From Zasmidium citrigriseum (lineage: Eukaryota; Ascomycota; Dothideomycetes; Mycosphaerellales; Mycosphaerellaceae): a stretch of DNA of 38,870 nucleotides. Made by a program: the position numbers and the translations under genes. Location of the stretch: assembly GCA_002786025.1 (NCBI GenBank), contig NHNW01000103.1, positions 3,736 through 42,605 of the forward strand, written 5' to 3'. Numbering within the stretch: the first letter of the stretch is position 1; each line of letters begins with the position of its first letter. Positions 11,335 to 22,524 of this stretch are shown here, piece after piece. The notes beneath the pieces were generated by a model. The model saw only the letters and a program-made list of their open reading frames with translations. It made no database searches and had not been told where the DNA came from.

Positions 11335-14300
11335 TTATATATACTCCTACTATAATAGGGGAAGTCGGCGTAGGTGGCGAATTCCCTACAATTTTAGGGC
11401 TAGCCTAGGACTACGAAGGATATCGTCTGTTCGCTTGCACCTAGTTATAGTAGCTTGAATTCCCGTAAAGTAAACGGAGTTCCCTCGCCTATCGGTAATA
11501 GTTCCCTCCTATACACTATTGTCGTAGTTAACGCTAGTTAGCCAGACCTTTCGATACTAGGGGCGTCCTAGGATAAATAGTGTGGACGGGGAAACCGAGA
11601 CTAAGAAATCCTAGAAGAAGGTAATGCCGTGAACTATAATCTTTAGGGCGCGAGTAACCCTACTAAACTAGCAAGGTCCGCTAGCGCCGCTTATATTAAT
11701 GTTCACATTACCTATAATAGGGAGCCCGAGCTAGGAAGCTAGTTTGTAGCTTATAATGCAACCCTTAGATCCTTCGTCAATTAAAGCACGAACTATGTGC
11801 TCGATATAGCTAACTATAGCTATTACCTAGGGGCTAGGAGCTAAGACCAAATCCGTAGTAACACCGGAAAGATTAATTTTCGCGCCATCTTTGTATAGCT
11901 TACTAGCCTCGGGCGGTCCGGAGAACCTTATGTCTTCTTACGGGAGTTAAACGGCTATAGACACACGCTAGTTAGGTGAATCAACTTGTACTATAGCGCT
12001 CGTCTACGGTGTCTCCCTATACTTCTTAAGCTCGTCCATAAACTTAGAGTTATTAAGGATTCGCTATAACTAGTACTTCGCAAAGGTGGCGTTATAAGTC
12101 ATTATATTACTAACGGTGACATTAAGGGGAGTATTTATTACTTACTTACTCTAGAACAGCTTGTTATTTCCACTACCATAGGCGCGGACGTAATGTAGAA
12201 ACGCTTTACTCTTAGGCTTACCTCGGCGGGCGGTAACTAGCGCGTTAAGGGGAGCGGTATCCTTAAATTCATCGTCACCCCTGTCCGTTATAGATTCGTC
12301 TCGCTAGGAGCGATTCTAGTCTATAGTCTAAGTCTGTGTTTAAGAATCCTTAGTCACATCCTTAACTCTAGGCTAAAGATCCGTCCTACGAAGTTAATCT
12401 TAGGACCTAGGAAGGTTAGCGATAGGAGTGTTGTTAGCTCGGAGCTGCCGAGTCTTGGCCGCTAAGGATTGCTCGCGCTCTTTGTTCTTAAGGATGCCTA
12501 TAGGGGCGAATCGTGTCTTCGGAGTAGGATTTGTCTTTTCCTACGAGCGGGTAGTAGTATTAGAGTAGTAATCTCTATCTTGCAAGTATTTAGGGGTAAT
12601 ATAGAAGGATCTATATTCGTACTAGTCGAAGGCATCCGTAGCTTCTTCGATAATCTTAGAGCGTTAGACACACTAGAAGGTAGGATCGTATAGTTCCTTA
12701 GCTTCGCTAACCCCGGCGAAGTAGACCTTTGCCGACGATAACGTAGGTAGCGCTATAGAACTTAAAGTGGAGGTCCTAGTAATAGAGCTATTATTACTTC
12801 TCTATTTGGCTAGGAACTTATTAGCGTTAGTTCCCGTAAAGGCGATCTTCTCGGTGGGCTACTCTATTCGAATAGCTAGCAACATACTATACAGCTTCGG
12901 CTTAGTTCTGTCCTATCGCTAAGTTATAGACTTTAGGTTATAGCTACCCTTTAGTCCCAAGTACTACTTGTTGTCTAGCAGGTGGTAGTAGCCGGTATTA
13001 AGGAACATCTTGAATATCTCGCAGGTGGCGCTAGTGTAACTAGGCTCACCGTAGTTCCAGCACTTGTTGGCTATAGTAGGACCTATTGGAGGAGCTTTCC
13101 TCTACTATATAGTAAAGACTCTAGCATTATACCTACCGGAGATATTTCTTATCTAATCCGCAGCTTAAGGGTTAAGTAGTATTACTCCACTTAGGTACTA
13201 GCGTTGCATTATAGCGATTTCCATACGATGAAGTCGATCGGTAAGTGAGCTAATCTTAGCATTATAAGAAGCCGGAGTAATATTCGAAATGTAAGACAAG
13301 CTAACATCTAACACAAGTTGTCTATCTTCGATAGACTTCTAAAGAGTCTTTATTTGCATAGTCGTCTCCTTCTAGGCAAGGTTGTACCCTTCGTTCCCTT
13401 CGATTAGGCGTATAGCTTCGTCGAAGATCTTGTCGAATTCCCGGAAACTATACTCGCGCAAAGGGTGCAGGTTGAACTTCTAATACAGCTTTCGCTACAA
13501 CTGCTTAGGGAGCCCTTAGAGGAACAGTCGGGTGCGGGAGTTGTCTTCCATATCTGCCTTCTCAATCTTCTTACTTGTAGTAATAAACTAGCGGTAGTAG
13601 CTGGACAAGTCGTCCCCTATAGAACGATTAGTACCGGTAAGTTGTTCTAGGTACTAGCGGGTTCTAAGGAGCATAAAGGCATTGGTCTAGGCAAATTCGC
13701 GAGTAACCTCGATGCGAAACTTCTTGTAGTCCCTATCTTCGTACCCTAGAACTCGAGTTACACGCGGGCGAGTTAGTAGGTCGGTGTTTAGTCGGAAGCG
13801 AGACAACTTCTTAGTATCGGTTAAGTTAGGGTTATACTCGGCGATTAAGTTATTAAAGCGATCGATAAAAGCGGAAACATTCTTCCTATTAAAGAGAGGA
13901 TTCTTACTAGAACCGGGCATAGGTATCTTAGGCCGCAAGTTGGGAAGAACTAAAGCTAGTTGCTAAATAATAGCCTAAGGGTTAGCTTACTAAGCTAGGG
14001 TAGCGGAAGATCTAGCAGCCTAGCTGTTTCCTCCGCTATTGCCGTTGTTGGCATTGGCGTTAGTAGTAGGAGTAGCTATCTGGGAACGATAAGATCTTCT
14101 ACGGGTAAGGAGCAGAGGGCGCGGGGCAGGGACTTTAGAAGCAGTACTTGCACTCGCTCTAGTCGGTAACTATTCCGAGGTAGGAGTCTTAACTTCTTCG
14201 GAGCTAGAAGATCTGTCGGCAGTAGATATCTTTGGCTTAGAAGGGCTGAGGTCTACTAGCAAGTTGCGAAACTTAGGGTTGGCGTTAGGATCTTCCTATC

Positions 14301-14364
14301 TTAGAGGTTAATTAATAGGAGACTCTTCTCCCAACCTAGACTCTTGTAGTAGCGAGCTGCTTAT
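11335..14364 (-). pseudogene. gag: gag-protease, copy A
   Basis: A frame colinear with B 23773-26802; the start is uncertain (ATA at 14362-14364, possibly a former ATG). It contains the capsid-like stretch that is open at 13687-13938 (MRPKIPMPGSSKN...), a zinc knuckle at 13018-13062 whose final Cys survives here (TGC) but is Tyr in B, and the protease motif LIDEGS near 11770-11785. RIP stops throughout. Confidence 0.8.
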
Positions 14365-14464
14365 AAGAGGTGACTTTAATCTACTTAAACTACTTCCCCG
14401 AGTAAAGTATGTAGCAGATAGTAGGTAATCCTAGGGCGTGGAGTCCGGAATCCTAATATAGCCT

Positions 14465-14488
14465 TTTCGCACCCCGCGGGGTATGAAA
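14465..14488. repeat. Module-border palindrome 1, copy A
   Basis: A 24-bp near-palindrome, TTTCGCACCCCG followed by CGGGGTATGAAA on the plus strand, at the upstream border of gag. Confidence 0.9.
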
Positions 14489-14514
14489 TCGAGAGGTGAA
14501 GGTTTGTTACTAGT

Positions 14515-14748
14515 TTAGTAACACGAGGGGTACAAATTGGACACGAAAGCGTCCTTATTAATCAAAACAGACAGAAGCAATGTTTTTGTAAGGATTTTAC
14601 AACTTGGGTAATAACAAGACACAGCCTTAAGCCGAGTATAGCAATAGGGTGTAGATACAGATAGACGGATATGAATCAAACAGTTCGAACAGCAAATGTG
14701 TAGCAGAAAGCAAGGATACAGGTATGTGTAGTACAAGGTAGCGTACAA
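14515..14748 (-). CDS. Small ORF upstream of gag, copy A
   Basis: A 77-codon ORF with ATG and TAA, rich in Cys, Leu, Tyr and hydrophobic residues (starts MYATLYYTYLYPC). It is stop-free in both element copies although RIP has hit all known genes, and it is in the gag frame, separated from gag by one TAA. It may be a leader peptide, an upstream gag exon, or chance in a non-coding leader; no family recognised. Confidence 0.25.
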   Translation of the reverse strand: MYATLYYTYLYPCFLLHICCSNCLIHIRLSVSTPYCYTRLKAVSCYYPSCKILTKTLLLSVLINKDAFVSNLYPSCY

Positions 14749-15612
14749 GGGCAGTACTAGTTATAGTGCGGGTGTAGTGCTAGTAACGAGTTCGCTATTG
14801 CTAGAAGTATAAGGTGCCAATTAATAGTAGTTCCTCTTAGCGAGGTCTAGGGGTGAGGTTGTATATTAATGCGTCCTTCCTATGCGCATAGGCCTAATAG
14901 CCGTTGCTATGTTAGGTAGCTGCGATTTAGTTAGCGGCTTCGATCTAGAGAGACAAACCTTGTTCTAGGGATCGTAGCCTTGCGAGTAGTTACCCCTTTC
15001 TAAGCCTCTGCCTAGAACGACTCTTCCAAATGCCTTATCCTGTAGCGGTTTCGAATCTCAATAGTCCGAAGGCAGTTAAGTCGGGGCGTAATCTCGGCTA
15101 TCCGTAGATAGTATCCAATTTCAACAAAGGAGAGCGAGTTGCCGAGGGCAGTTGTCGTATACGCGAGAAGCAGTTGTTAGGGTTTCCGCTATACCTACTT
15201 CCGCCGAGTAGTAAAGCATAATGTTGCCCTTCCGAGTTCTAGTCGTTCCTAGGATTCGTGTGTTTATATGTTCGAGCTTCGCCTATTAGATACGTCCACC
15301 TAATAATATAATCTCCAGTATTCCGTTTGTGCTTATTTCGTTTAACTAACTACAGACTCGAGCCTGTTTCTGTAGCCAAACTGTTATATCTGTTGTTCCG
15401 TGTTACTAGGTTGTTCGTGCCGAAGCTCCTATATGCCGAATGTCGTGTGTCTCGTGTTTCTTATGTTCTTATATCTTTCCTTAATATAGCTACGCTAGCG
15501 TTGCTCTTGTAAATGCTCTTGCTTATGTCGAATCTGTCGGAGTGCTATTCCGCGAGGGCGTATTATCGAGTACTCGAAGGTTAGAAGTCGGAAGAAGACG
15601 GGTATGTCTTCT
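14749..15612 (-). other. 5' leader of element A
   Basis: Roughly 0.86 kb between the primer binding site and the small upstream ORF, with no supported gene. It is colinear with 22525-23388 of copy B. It probably holds the packaging and dimerisation signals of the genomic RNA. Confidence 0.5.
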
Positions 15613-15631
15613 ACCCTCGTACTAACTACCA
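15613..15631 (-). other. Primer binding site, element A
   Basis: On the element strand TGGTAGTTAGTACGAGGGT, starting 4 nt after the 5' LTR. TGG pairs with the CCA end of a tRNA. The implied T-stem and acceptor are plausible, but I cannot assign the tRNA isotype. In copy B the second base is A (TAGTAG), a RIP hit. Confidence 0.6.
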
Positions 15632-15635
15632 AAAA

Positions 15636-15993
15636 TATAACCCGGCGCCTATAGACTAACCCACCCATAGTCGCCAAGTAGGTAATGGAGCCAAAGAGGG
15701 GTTATAGGCGATAGATCTTGATAGAGGGTGTGACATAGCTCTATTGGCAGATTCGGATAGGTAGAGGTATTCGTATGTACAGAGGTGCTTCCGAAGGAAG
15801 CTATAAAAGAAGAGAAGAAGTTTAGTGTACAGGATTTCACTGTATCTATCTGTGTCGCATAATGTACAAGAAGCTAGTCGTCTGTGTGTAAAGTAGGTGT
15901 CGTGGTAATAATAAAGGTGCTCGCAGCTCGGAAGTTAAAGGTAGGTGCTAGCAGCCGCGGTAGCTTCCGTAGAAGCTAGCCAGCCAGCCTATA
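15636..15993 (-). repeat. 5' LTR of element A
   Basis: A 358-bp LTR identical in length to 163-520 and differing by scattered transitions. Its outer edge is followed by CTAG (15994-15997), matching the copy at 159-162. Confidence 0.93.
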
Positions 15994-15997
15994 CTAG

Positions 15998-18280
15998 TAC
16001 GACTTATACGATAACCGCCGTTCGCTACGAGTTATTAGGGACTTTACTTATATCGACTTCGATAAGTATTAACGCGTAGACTACCTAGGTAGCCTCTACG
16101 CTATTAATAACGTTAATAAGCACCTCCGATAGTATACTCGACTAGATATCTCCTAATAACGTTACGGTTACGTAATAACCTAGCTTCGCGTACTACGCGG
16201 ACTTTTATACCTAAGCTACTATATCTTCGATATCTCTATACTCTCTAGACCTTCTCTTCTTTAATAGCGGCAAGAAGCGTAAGACGAAACTCGGACGAGG
16301 CCGCCGTCTAACACCTTATCTACTAGTATAAGTATCGCCCTCGATAATAGCTAATATAGTTAAAGTATATACCGTTTAACTCGCGTAGCTACTAGGAGTT
16401 AAATAGTAGCATTTTTAACGATAACGATAAACGTATAGGGCTCTATACGCTCTACTTGCGCTCCGTAGTATTCTTAACCTAGCTAGGCGCTCTACCTCTT
16501 AGCTAGGCCCTCTACCTCTACCTCCTCTATCTCTAGTATTACTAGTTCTAACTATTAAAGAGTAAAGGAGAACGAAGAAAACGGTCTCTTATACCCTCGT
16601 AGGTACGGAATAACCCGTACGTAGTCTAAGCTTATAATAGCCTATATCTTTAGCGGATTAATAGCCTAGCTCTAACTTCGAAACCGTACTTCTACTAATA
16701 CTACGGAATTACGTTAAAGTAGCTAATACTACTACGACCGTACGCGTACGCTCGACCTATACTAGCCTTAGCCCTAGATAAGGCTATAAGCGCTTAGTTT
16801 TACTACCGTTAAACGCGGGATTATTCTACGGACTTAATAGTACTCTTTTTAACGATATACCTACGCGTAACGGGCTCGTATAAGGGAGTGTATACTTTAA
16901 CGCGGAAGACTCGTAGTATACTATATAGTACGGTCTCGTGGACGAATTCGGTATATACGTTAGTATACTTAATAAACTCGAAGGAATTACTAAGAGTACG
17001 AAAGGCACTAAAACGTACGGGCCTCTAGCTAGCTAGTACTTATCCTCCTTAGTAGTAGCCTTCTTCGCTAGCTTCTTCTTCGTTATAAGAAGTAGAAGAT
17101 TAAGAAGGAGTACCTCGATACTAGCGCGCGCTAGACTCTATAACTACCCCTACCTCGAAGATAATAATATATATAGGGACTTAAAGCTACCTAAACCGCG
17201 CGGAGTTTCTAGGTATAAAGGTACTCTCTTTAATATTATATAACCGCTTTTAGCGCTCTTAGGGCTCTCGCCTTACGCGTAGACTAGCGTAGCTAGCACT
17301 ATTATCTTCTACTACCTCTTACGGGCGTAAGACCTTCTTAAAGCTCCTAAAGCTATCGATAAAGAACGTTAGAAACTCCTTTAGAACTTGTTTTATTTAC
17401 CTACTAGCTACTAAGCTAAGCTCTAATTAGCCTAGGAACTCCCGTACGGACTACGCTAAGCCTAAACTAAGCTTCGCGTACTACGCGAAGATTTATACCT
17501 ACTACTAATATATCTTTCTACGCTTCGCTCCTAACGTAAGTAGCGAATTAACACTCTAATACTAACTATGCCGCCTTATCGCTCTAAAGGTAAACTTTAA
17601 TACGCCTAAGTAGGTATATTAGCTTTACCGCTAACCCTAGTACTATATAATTTATACGTCTACTACTCGTATTAACGCTTCGATAATCTAAATACTCTAC
17701 GTAATACCTACGCTCGTAAAAGCGCTATAGTCGCGGCTCTCTTAGTAGAACACTCTACTATACTATAGATTTTTAGTAGTAGAGTATCTAGCTTAACGAA
17801 AGGAAATAAGCTAAGGATTCCCCTACTTATATACCTAGGAACTAAGGACGATAACGCTACGTACGGAAACGAGGGATACTAATTAGCTAGCCCCTATTTC
17901 CTAGAGTATAAAAGACCTTTACCTACTAGCCTTCCTTACTTTCTTACCCTAGAGTACGGCTATAAGGGATAGAAATAGGTAACGGCGCCGCCGCCGTAAT
18001 CGTAATACTACTACTACCCTACTTACTAACTTGCCCCTCCTAGGAGCCTTACCTAATATCTATAGTAGATAAGATACTTACCCTTAAACGCGCCTCGACG
18101 AGGGTATTTTCGATCCGCTACTTTTAGTTAAGAAACTTAACTTTCCCCGTATAATAAGCTTATATCTATAGTAATAGCATAGCTCCTTCCTACTACTAGA
18201 AACGATACTTCTTTAGAGAACGTCCGAGGTCGGACTCTTCTAAGTAGGGGAGGAGTATACCTAGGTTAAGAAAGGTTTAA
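15998..18280 (+). pseudogene. RIP-mutated gene interrupted by element A (3' part), unknown
   Basis: This continues the frame of 1-162 across the A insertion (YDLYDNRRS, then DFTYIDFDKYQ) to about 16250. From about 16249 the frame one base earlier reads more like protein and stays readable to about 18,300 if TAG/TAA are taken as Gln, so a frameshift or intron near 16250 is possible. I see no domain I can name. TG and CA are almost absent, so every frame looks open apart from RIP-type stops, and frame choice and stop position are weak. An AT-rich region follows, consistent with a gene end near 18.28 kb. Confidence 0.4.
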
Positions 18281-18480
18281 GTATAATTTTTAAATTTTAT
18301 TTATTATTTAACGTATTAAGTTAGTTGTTTTATCGTATAATATATACGAGACTACTTGATTTTTTTTAAAATTTTGACGATAAACTCTATTTAATTAATA
18401 TATAAGGACATAGGCGTTAATTTAATGTTTAATTATAACTTTTATATCCTTACTATATAGAAGATACGTAAAAGAGGATT
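18281..18480. other. AT-rich spacer
   Basis: About 200 bp dominated by A and T (runs such as TTTTTTTT at 18361 and TTTAATTAATATATAA), sharply different from the coding-like sequence on both sides. Probably the intergenic region between two plus-strand genes. No gene seen. Confidence 0.6.
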
Positions 18481-18884
18481 AGAAATCGCTCTATATAGCT
18501 AAATTTAGCTATAGGTACTAACGAGGTAGATAATAGGAAATATAGGCCCTATCTATAAGTCGTAAGTTTAACGAGAAGAGTTACTAGAACTAGAGTCTTA
18601 GGGATTCGCTATCTTAACTAGATACGTAGTTACGAATCGGAGAACCTCCGCCTAGGTACGTATAACTAGAAACGATAGTCCCTTATAGTAGGGCTAGTCG
18701 TAGAAGGGCTTGTCGTAGATCGACTCCTTAAAGTAAGGAAGAAGGAGATAACTATTAGGGATTCGAGGTTTTAAGTAATAGCTAGACCCTAGATCCCTAA
18801 GTATATACTAGTACCTCCTACCTAATCTAGAAGGACCCGTCTCTAAGCTAACGATATTAACTAACGGCTTACTAGTTTCTAAGC

Positions 18885-18969
18885 TTACTCGAGTAAAGCG
18901 CGGTAGTCGATTATAAGCTAAGAACTCTAATCTTAGCTCTAATTTACTAGTTACTCGAGGAAACCGCGC
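18885..18969 (+). promoter_or_regulatory. Duplicated CTCGAG box
   Basis: TTACTCGAGTAAAGCGCGG (18885-18903) and TTACTCGAGGAAACCGCGC (18951-18969) match at 16 of 19 positions and stand 66 bp apart, just upstream of a TATA-like run. They may be paired activator sites. Sequence evidence only. Confidence 0.35.
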
Positions 18970-18983
18970 GTATAGGCTACTAG

Positions 18984-18993
18984 TATATATAAA
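18984..18993 (+). promoter_or_regulatory. TATA-like element
   Basis: TATATATAAA followed by a CT-rich tract. In RIP-mutated DNA TATA-like runs can arise by TG/CA loss, so this is weak evidence. Confidence 0.3.
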
Positions 18994-19340
18994 CGCCTAT
19001 ATTAGGCCTCTTCGAGCTCTCCTACCTTCTTCCCTAAATAATACGCTTTCTATACTATACTAGAAGCACTTCTAGCCGTCTATACCGCTTATCGACGCTA
19101 TCTAGACTTCTTCTAATATAAACTAACGTACCTTCCTTCCCTAAGCTTATTACTATATATAGCCGTCGCCTAGGGTAACGAGGTTTAGAAAATTTACTAC
19201 TATAATACTCCTAGCTTCGCCGCCTACCTCTATAGCGACTTACCTTCTTCTATATTACGATTCTCGCTCGCGCTCACGTACGTTTATATACGCTTTCTAA
19301 GACCTCTACCTAATCGCTCTTTATTTATAAGCTCTAGAAT

Positions 19341-22143
19341 ACGCTCTCTAATACGCCCGCTATTAGTACTTTACGACTACTACTCCTCGCTCGATTCCTC
19401 GCTTTCTATACGCCTCTTTATAAGTACTACTTTAAGATAGCTAATATCGAGAATCCTAACGTCTCGCCTACTAAAGCTCCTATTATTAAGCTAGGCGCCG
19501 AGACCGTTACTAAGCTAGTAGCTAAGAAGTAGCTAGCTAAGTAGTAAGATATACCTACCAAGGATTCTCGGCCTACTACTTCTTTATCTATCGCTTTATT
19601 TACGCCTACGAACTAGGCTAAAGTTAAAGTAGCTCGAGCTACCGCTAAGACCGCTTAGTCTTCCTCTACTACGGTTATTCCGACTAAAGGCGCTTAAGTT
19701 ATTAGTAGCTATACCTCTTCCTAGTAGAATAACTAGGTCCTTAGTAACCTCGCCTTAAGTCTTCGGAGCTATACGGTTAAGAACTATAGCGATTTTACGA
19801 GCCTCTACTTCCGTAACTACGACTTAGGCCTTATTTAGGGTATCTCTAGTACTCTCGATAAGCTATCTTAAGAGTATAATAGCGATCTTAATACTACGGC
19901 GATAGATCTCTTTAGCTATATTAATAATAAGGCCGCCTAGACTAAGGAGTACCTCGACTTAGTCCTTACTAGCGTAATTATCTACCTTAAGTAGTACCGC
20001 CTAAAAGTAGAGGGGCTAATCGATACGAACGCTAAGAGGCTACCTTTAGTAAAGGAATCTAAGAAGAATATTCTCCGCTAAGGCGAGGCTATACTTAAGA
20101 TCTAGGAGATTATTAATAATAACGAGTCGCTTACTCCTCTCTACCGCTATCCGTACCTTATTAACGATAGGCGTTAGTAAGCTATAGATAATAGTAAGCG
20201 CGATCCTAGCCTCCTCCTTTCCTCGAACGAGACGATTAATCTAGCTCCTATAATCGAGTATACCTATAGTAAAGGCTAGAACTAGCGATAGGTTATAGTA
20301 GCTATTAATAAGTACTACTTAGCCCGCGTAAAGATAGAACTAGTCGACAAGAACTTAAAGAATTTAACGACCTTCTCGCGTAAGCCTATCTATCTAGATT
20401 ACTATACTACTAAGAAGAAGTATATAGAAGGTAAGAACGCTTAGATAGGTCTTCTTTAGATCGACGACGACTATCTATAGGAGATTAACGATAGGCTATA
20501 CTATAAGAGCTAGAATAAGCTTAGCGCCGCCTAGAGTACCCGCGATAGGTATAAGTATAATAAAAACTACTACTATATTACTATAGACTATAAGACTAGA
20601 GCCCTTTATAGCTAGACTTAGGGCGAGTTTAAAGCGGATTAAAGCGGTGCTTCTTAGTAAGTCTACCTCTCTTAGTTCGTTATTCGTCCTACTCGCCTTC
20701 GTATTAAAGTAGTATCTAAGGAGCTAAGTTAGGTTAGTTAGAAGCGCGGTCGTTCTATAAGCCCTTACTAAGACACGACGCTAGTCCTTAATATAGCTAA
20801 GACTATTACCTAGAGTAAAGAGAGCCCTAAGAAGTTAAAGGAGTCCTTTACCTATATTAAGCTACTATATTATTAGAGCCTAGATAAGAAGTCGAGGACT
20901 ATAAACTTATAGATCCGCGGCTCGAAGACGCTATTAGTAGCCCTACCTAGTACTAATAGCGAGGACGAACCTTAAGATATCTAGCCCTCTATCGAGGATT
21001 CTTAGCTAGAGCCTAAGATATAGACTTAGTAGTTACCTTAGCGTTAGAAGTCTCTACCTACCCCGAATAGTAACGATAATAACGAGGATAAGGACGAAGA
21101 GATAGTCGATACTTAGGAGGAGTTTAACATTATAGCGCTACGCTCGAAGGGTAAGAAGAAGGCCGTTATTAACCTTAATAACCTCTTCGACAGTATAGGC
21201 CCCTTACCTAACGATTCTTCGCGTAGTACGCGAAGAAGTACTTACTTTAAGCTCGCCCTAGAACCCGAATCTTAGGCGCTCTTATCGACTAAGAATAACG
21301 ATAATAGCGAAGAAGATCTTAACGAGTCCCTTCGTAAGCTTAATAGTACTAGCCGAGATAACCTTCCTACCCCTAACCCTAAGGATAAAGATATAGAAGA
21401 AGACTCGCCTTAGTAAGAACTAGACTCTAGGGCGCTAATAGTAGCGCTTATTAACCTCGATTAGCTTCCTAATACTAGCGATAGTAACTCTATACCCGTT
21501 AGCGTTCCTACGAACTATAAGTAAGCCTTCTACGAGTTAGAGCCGTATAGATACTTACCTACGAGGAGCCCTAAGTACAAGACTATTAATACTTAGAAGT
21601 TTTAATAGATAGTAACTTAGGCGGTTAATCTACCTCCCCTAGATTACGATAGAGCTTAGTACCGTCTACGAGAGTTCTTCTAGGCTATTTCGAAGCGCCT
21701 TCTTTATCCCTACTAGTAGTATCTTAAGAAAGCGTTATAGCCCTTTAGATATCTAAAGGACTCTCTAACTAGAGTAGATAGCGACTAGATTCGAGGCTTT
21801 CTAACGAACTAGCTTAAGAGTATAGAGTCTAGCACCTACTTCCTTAACTTCCTTAAGGATCTAGATAAGAATAAGCTACTTCTTACTCGTTCTACGATCG
21901 AGGTAGCTCCTACTTAGCGCCGTTATACGCTATATAATAGCTTTATACCCTCGGATATAGATCTAACGTTCTAGCCCGCGACGACCGATATTAATTACGT
22001 TCTTAAGGGCTTCTACCCTTAGCTCCGAAACTAGCTAGCCGAGTCTAGTACTATAGTTATTAATGCTATAAACTAGCTAGAACTAGTACGCGCTAAGATC
22101 TCGTCTTATACTCTTCTTCTTTCTTAGATATAGTCTTATATAC
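19341..22143 (+). pseudogene. RIP-mutated gene interrupted by element B (5' part), unknown acidic/Lys-rich protein
   Basis: The frame with codon starts at positions divisible by 3 reads as a long protein-like sequence if TAG/TAA are taken as Gln. Residues are rich in Lys, Glu, Asp, Ser, Asn and Thr (for example FKIANIENPNV, IVDTQEEF, GKKKAVINLNNLFDS). Other frames are Leu/Arg-rich, as expected for off-frames. The frame continues after element B at 37979. Start unknown (upstream of about 19350). It may be a nuclear regulatory or structural protein, or part of an older mobile element; no family recognised. RIP implies the sequence was repeated in the genome. Confidence 0.5.
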
Positions 22144-22501
22144 TATGGGCTGGCTAGCTAGCTTCTACGGAAGCTGCCGCGGCTGCTGGCACCTACCTTT
22201 AACTTCCGAGCTGCGAGTACCTTCATTATTACCACGACACCTACTTTACACACAGACGACTAGCTTCTTGTACATTATGCGACACAGATAGATACAGTGA
22301 AATCCTATACACCAAACTTCTTCTCTTCTTTCATAGCTTCCTTCGGAAGCACCTCTACATACACGAATACCTCTGCCTATCCGAATCTACTAATAGAGCT
22401 ATGTTACACCCTCTATTAAGATCTATCGCCTGTGACCCCTCTTTAGCTCTATTACCTACTTAGCGACTGTGGGTGGGTTGGTCCATAGGCGCCGGGTTAT
22501 A
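22144..22501 (+). repeat. 5' LTR of element B
   Basis: 358 bp, starting TATGGGC and ending GGGTTATA. Compared with the other copies (TATAGGC) this one keeps one more TG, supporting an original TGT...ACA LTR. Near the 5' end it encodes a stem AGCTTC/GAAGCT closing a TACG loop (22160-22175). A pyrimidine-rich tract near 22317-22332 could mark transcription initiation. No sense-strand TATAAA box seen. Confidence 0.93.
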
Positions 22502-22505
22502 TTTT

Positions 22506-22524
22506 TAGTAGTTAGTACGAGGGT
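22506..22524 (+). other. Primer binding site, element B
   Basis: TAGTAGTTAGTACGAGGGT, starting 4 nt after the LTR; copy A shows the unmutated TGGTAG start. tRNA not identified. Confidence 0.6.

Larger units (their letters stand above)
163..15993 (-). mobile_element. LTR retrotransposon copy A (Ty3/gypsy-like, 15.8 kb, RIP-inactivated)
   Basis: A complete element of 15,831 bp lies on the minus strand, bounded by two 358-bp direct LTRs (163-520 and 15636-15993) and flanked by CTAG on both sides (159-162 and 15994-15997). Module order from the 5' LTR is gag-protease, reverse transcriptase/RNase H/integrase, ORF3, ORF4, ORF5. RT before integrase is the Metaviridae order. The internal region of about 15.1 kb is much longer than the usual 4-6 kb of fungal gypsy elements, because of roughly 7 kb of extra genes between pol and the 3' LTR. 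All genes carry RIP stop codons, so the copy is dead. Confidence 0.93.
18481..19340 (+). other. Intergenic/upstream region of the second host gene
   Basis: No convincing coding frame. It holds a repeated 19-bp box (18885-18903 and 18951-18969), a TATA-like run (18984-18993) and then a pyrimidine-rich stretch (from about 19010), the usual order of a fungal promoter and transcription start. The true start of the downstream gene could lie anywhere from about 19050. Confidence 0.35.

Noticed and set aside
12469..12693. 74-codon ORF antisense to gag (also 25444-25668 in B)
   Set aside because: Shadow of the gag frame; the sense frame carries the zinc knuckle and protease in order.
16826..17008. 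60-codon minus-strand ORF in the spacer
   Set aside because: Open only because RIP has removed TG/CA; the plus strand has the longer protein-like frame.
15998..18280. Starship captain (DUF3435 tyrosine recombinase) for the older gene
   Set aside because: I could not find the conserved Arg/His/Tyr recombinase motifs, and frames are too uncertain.
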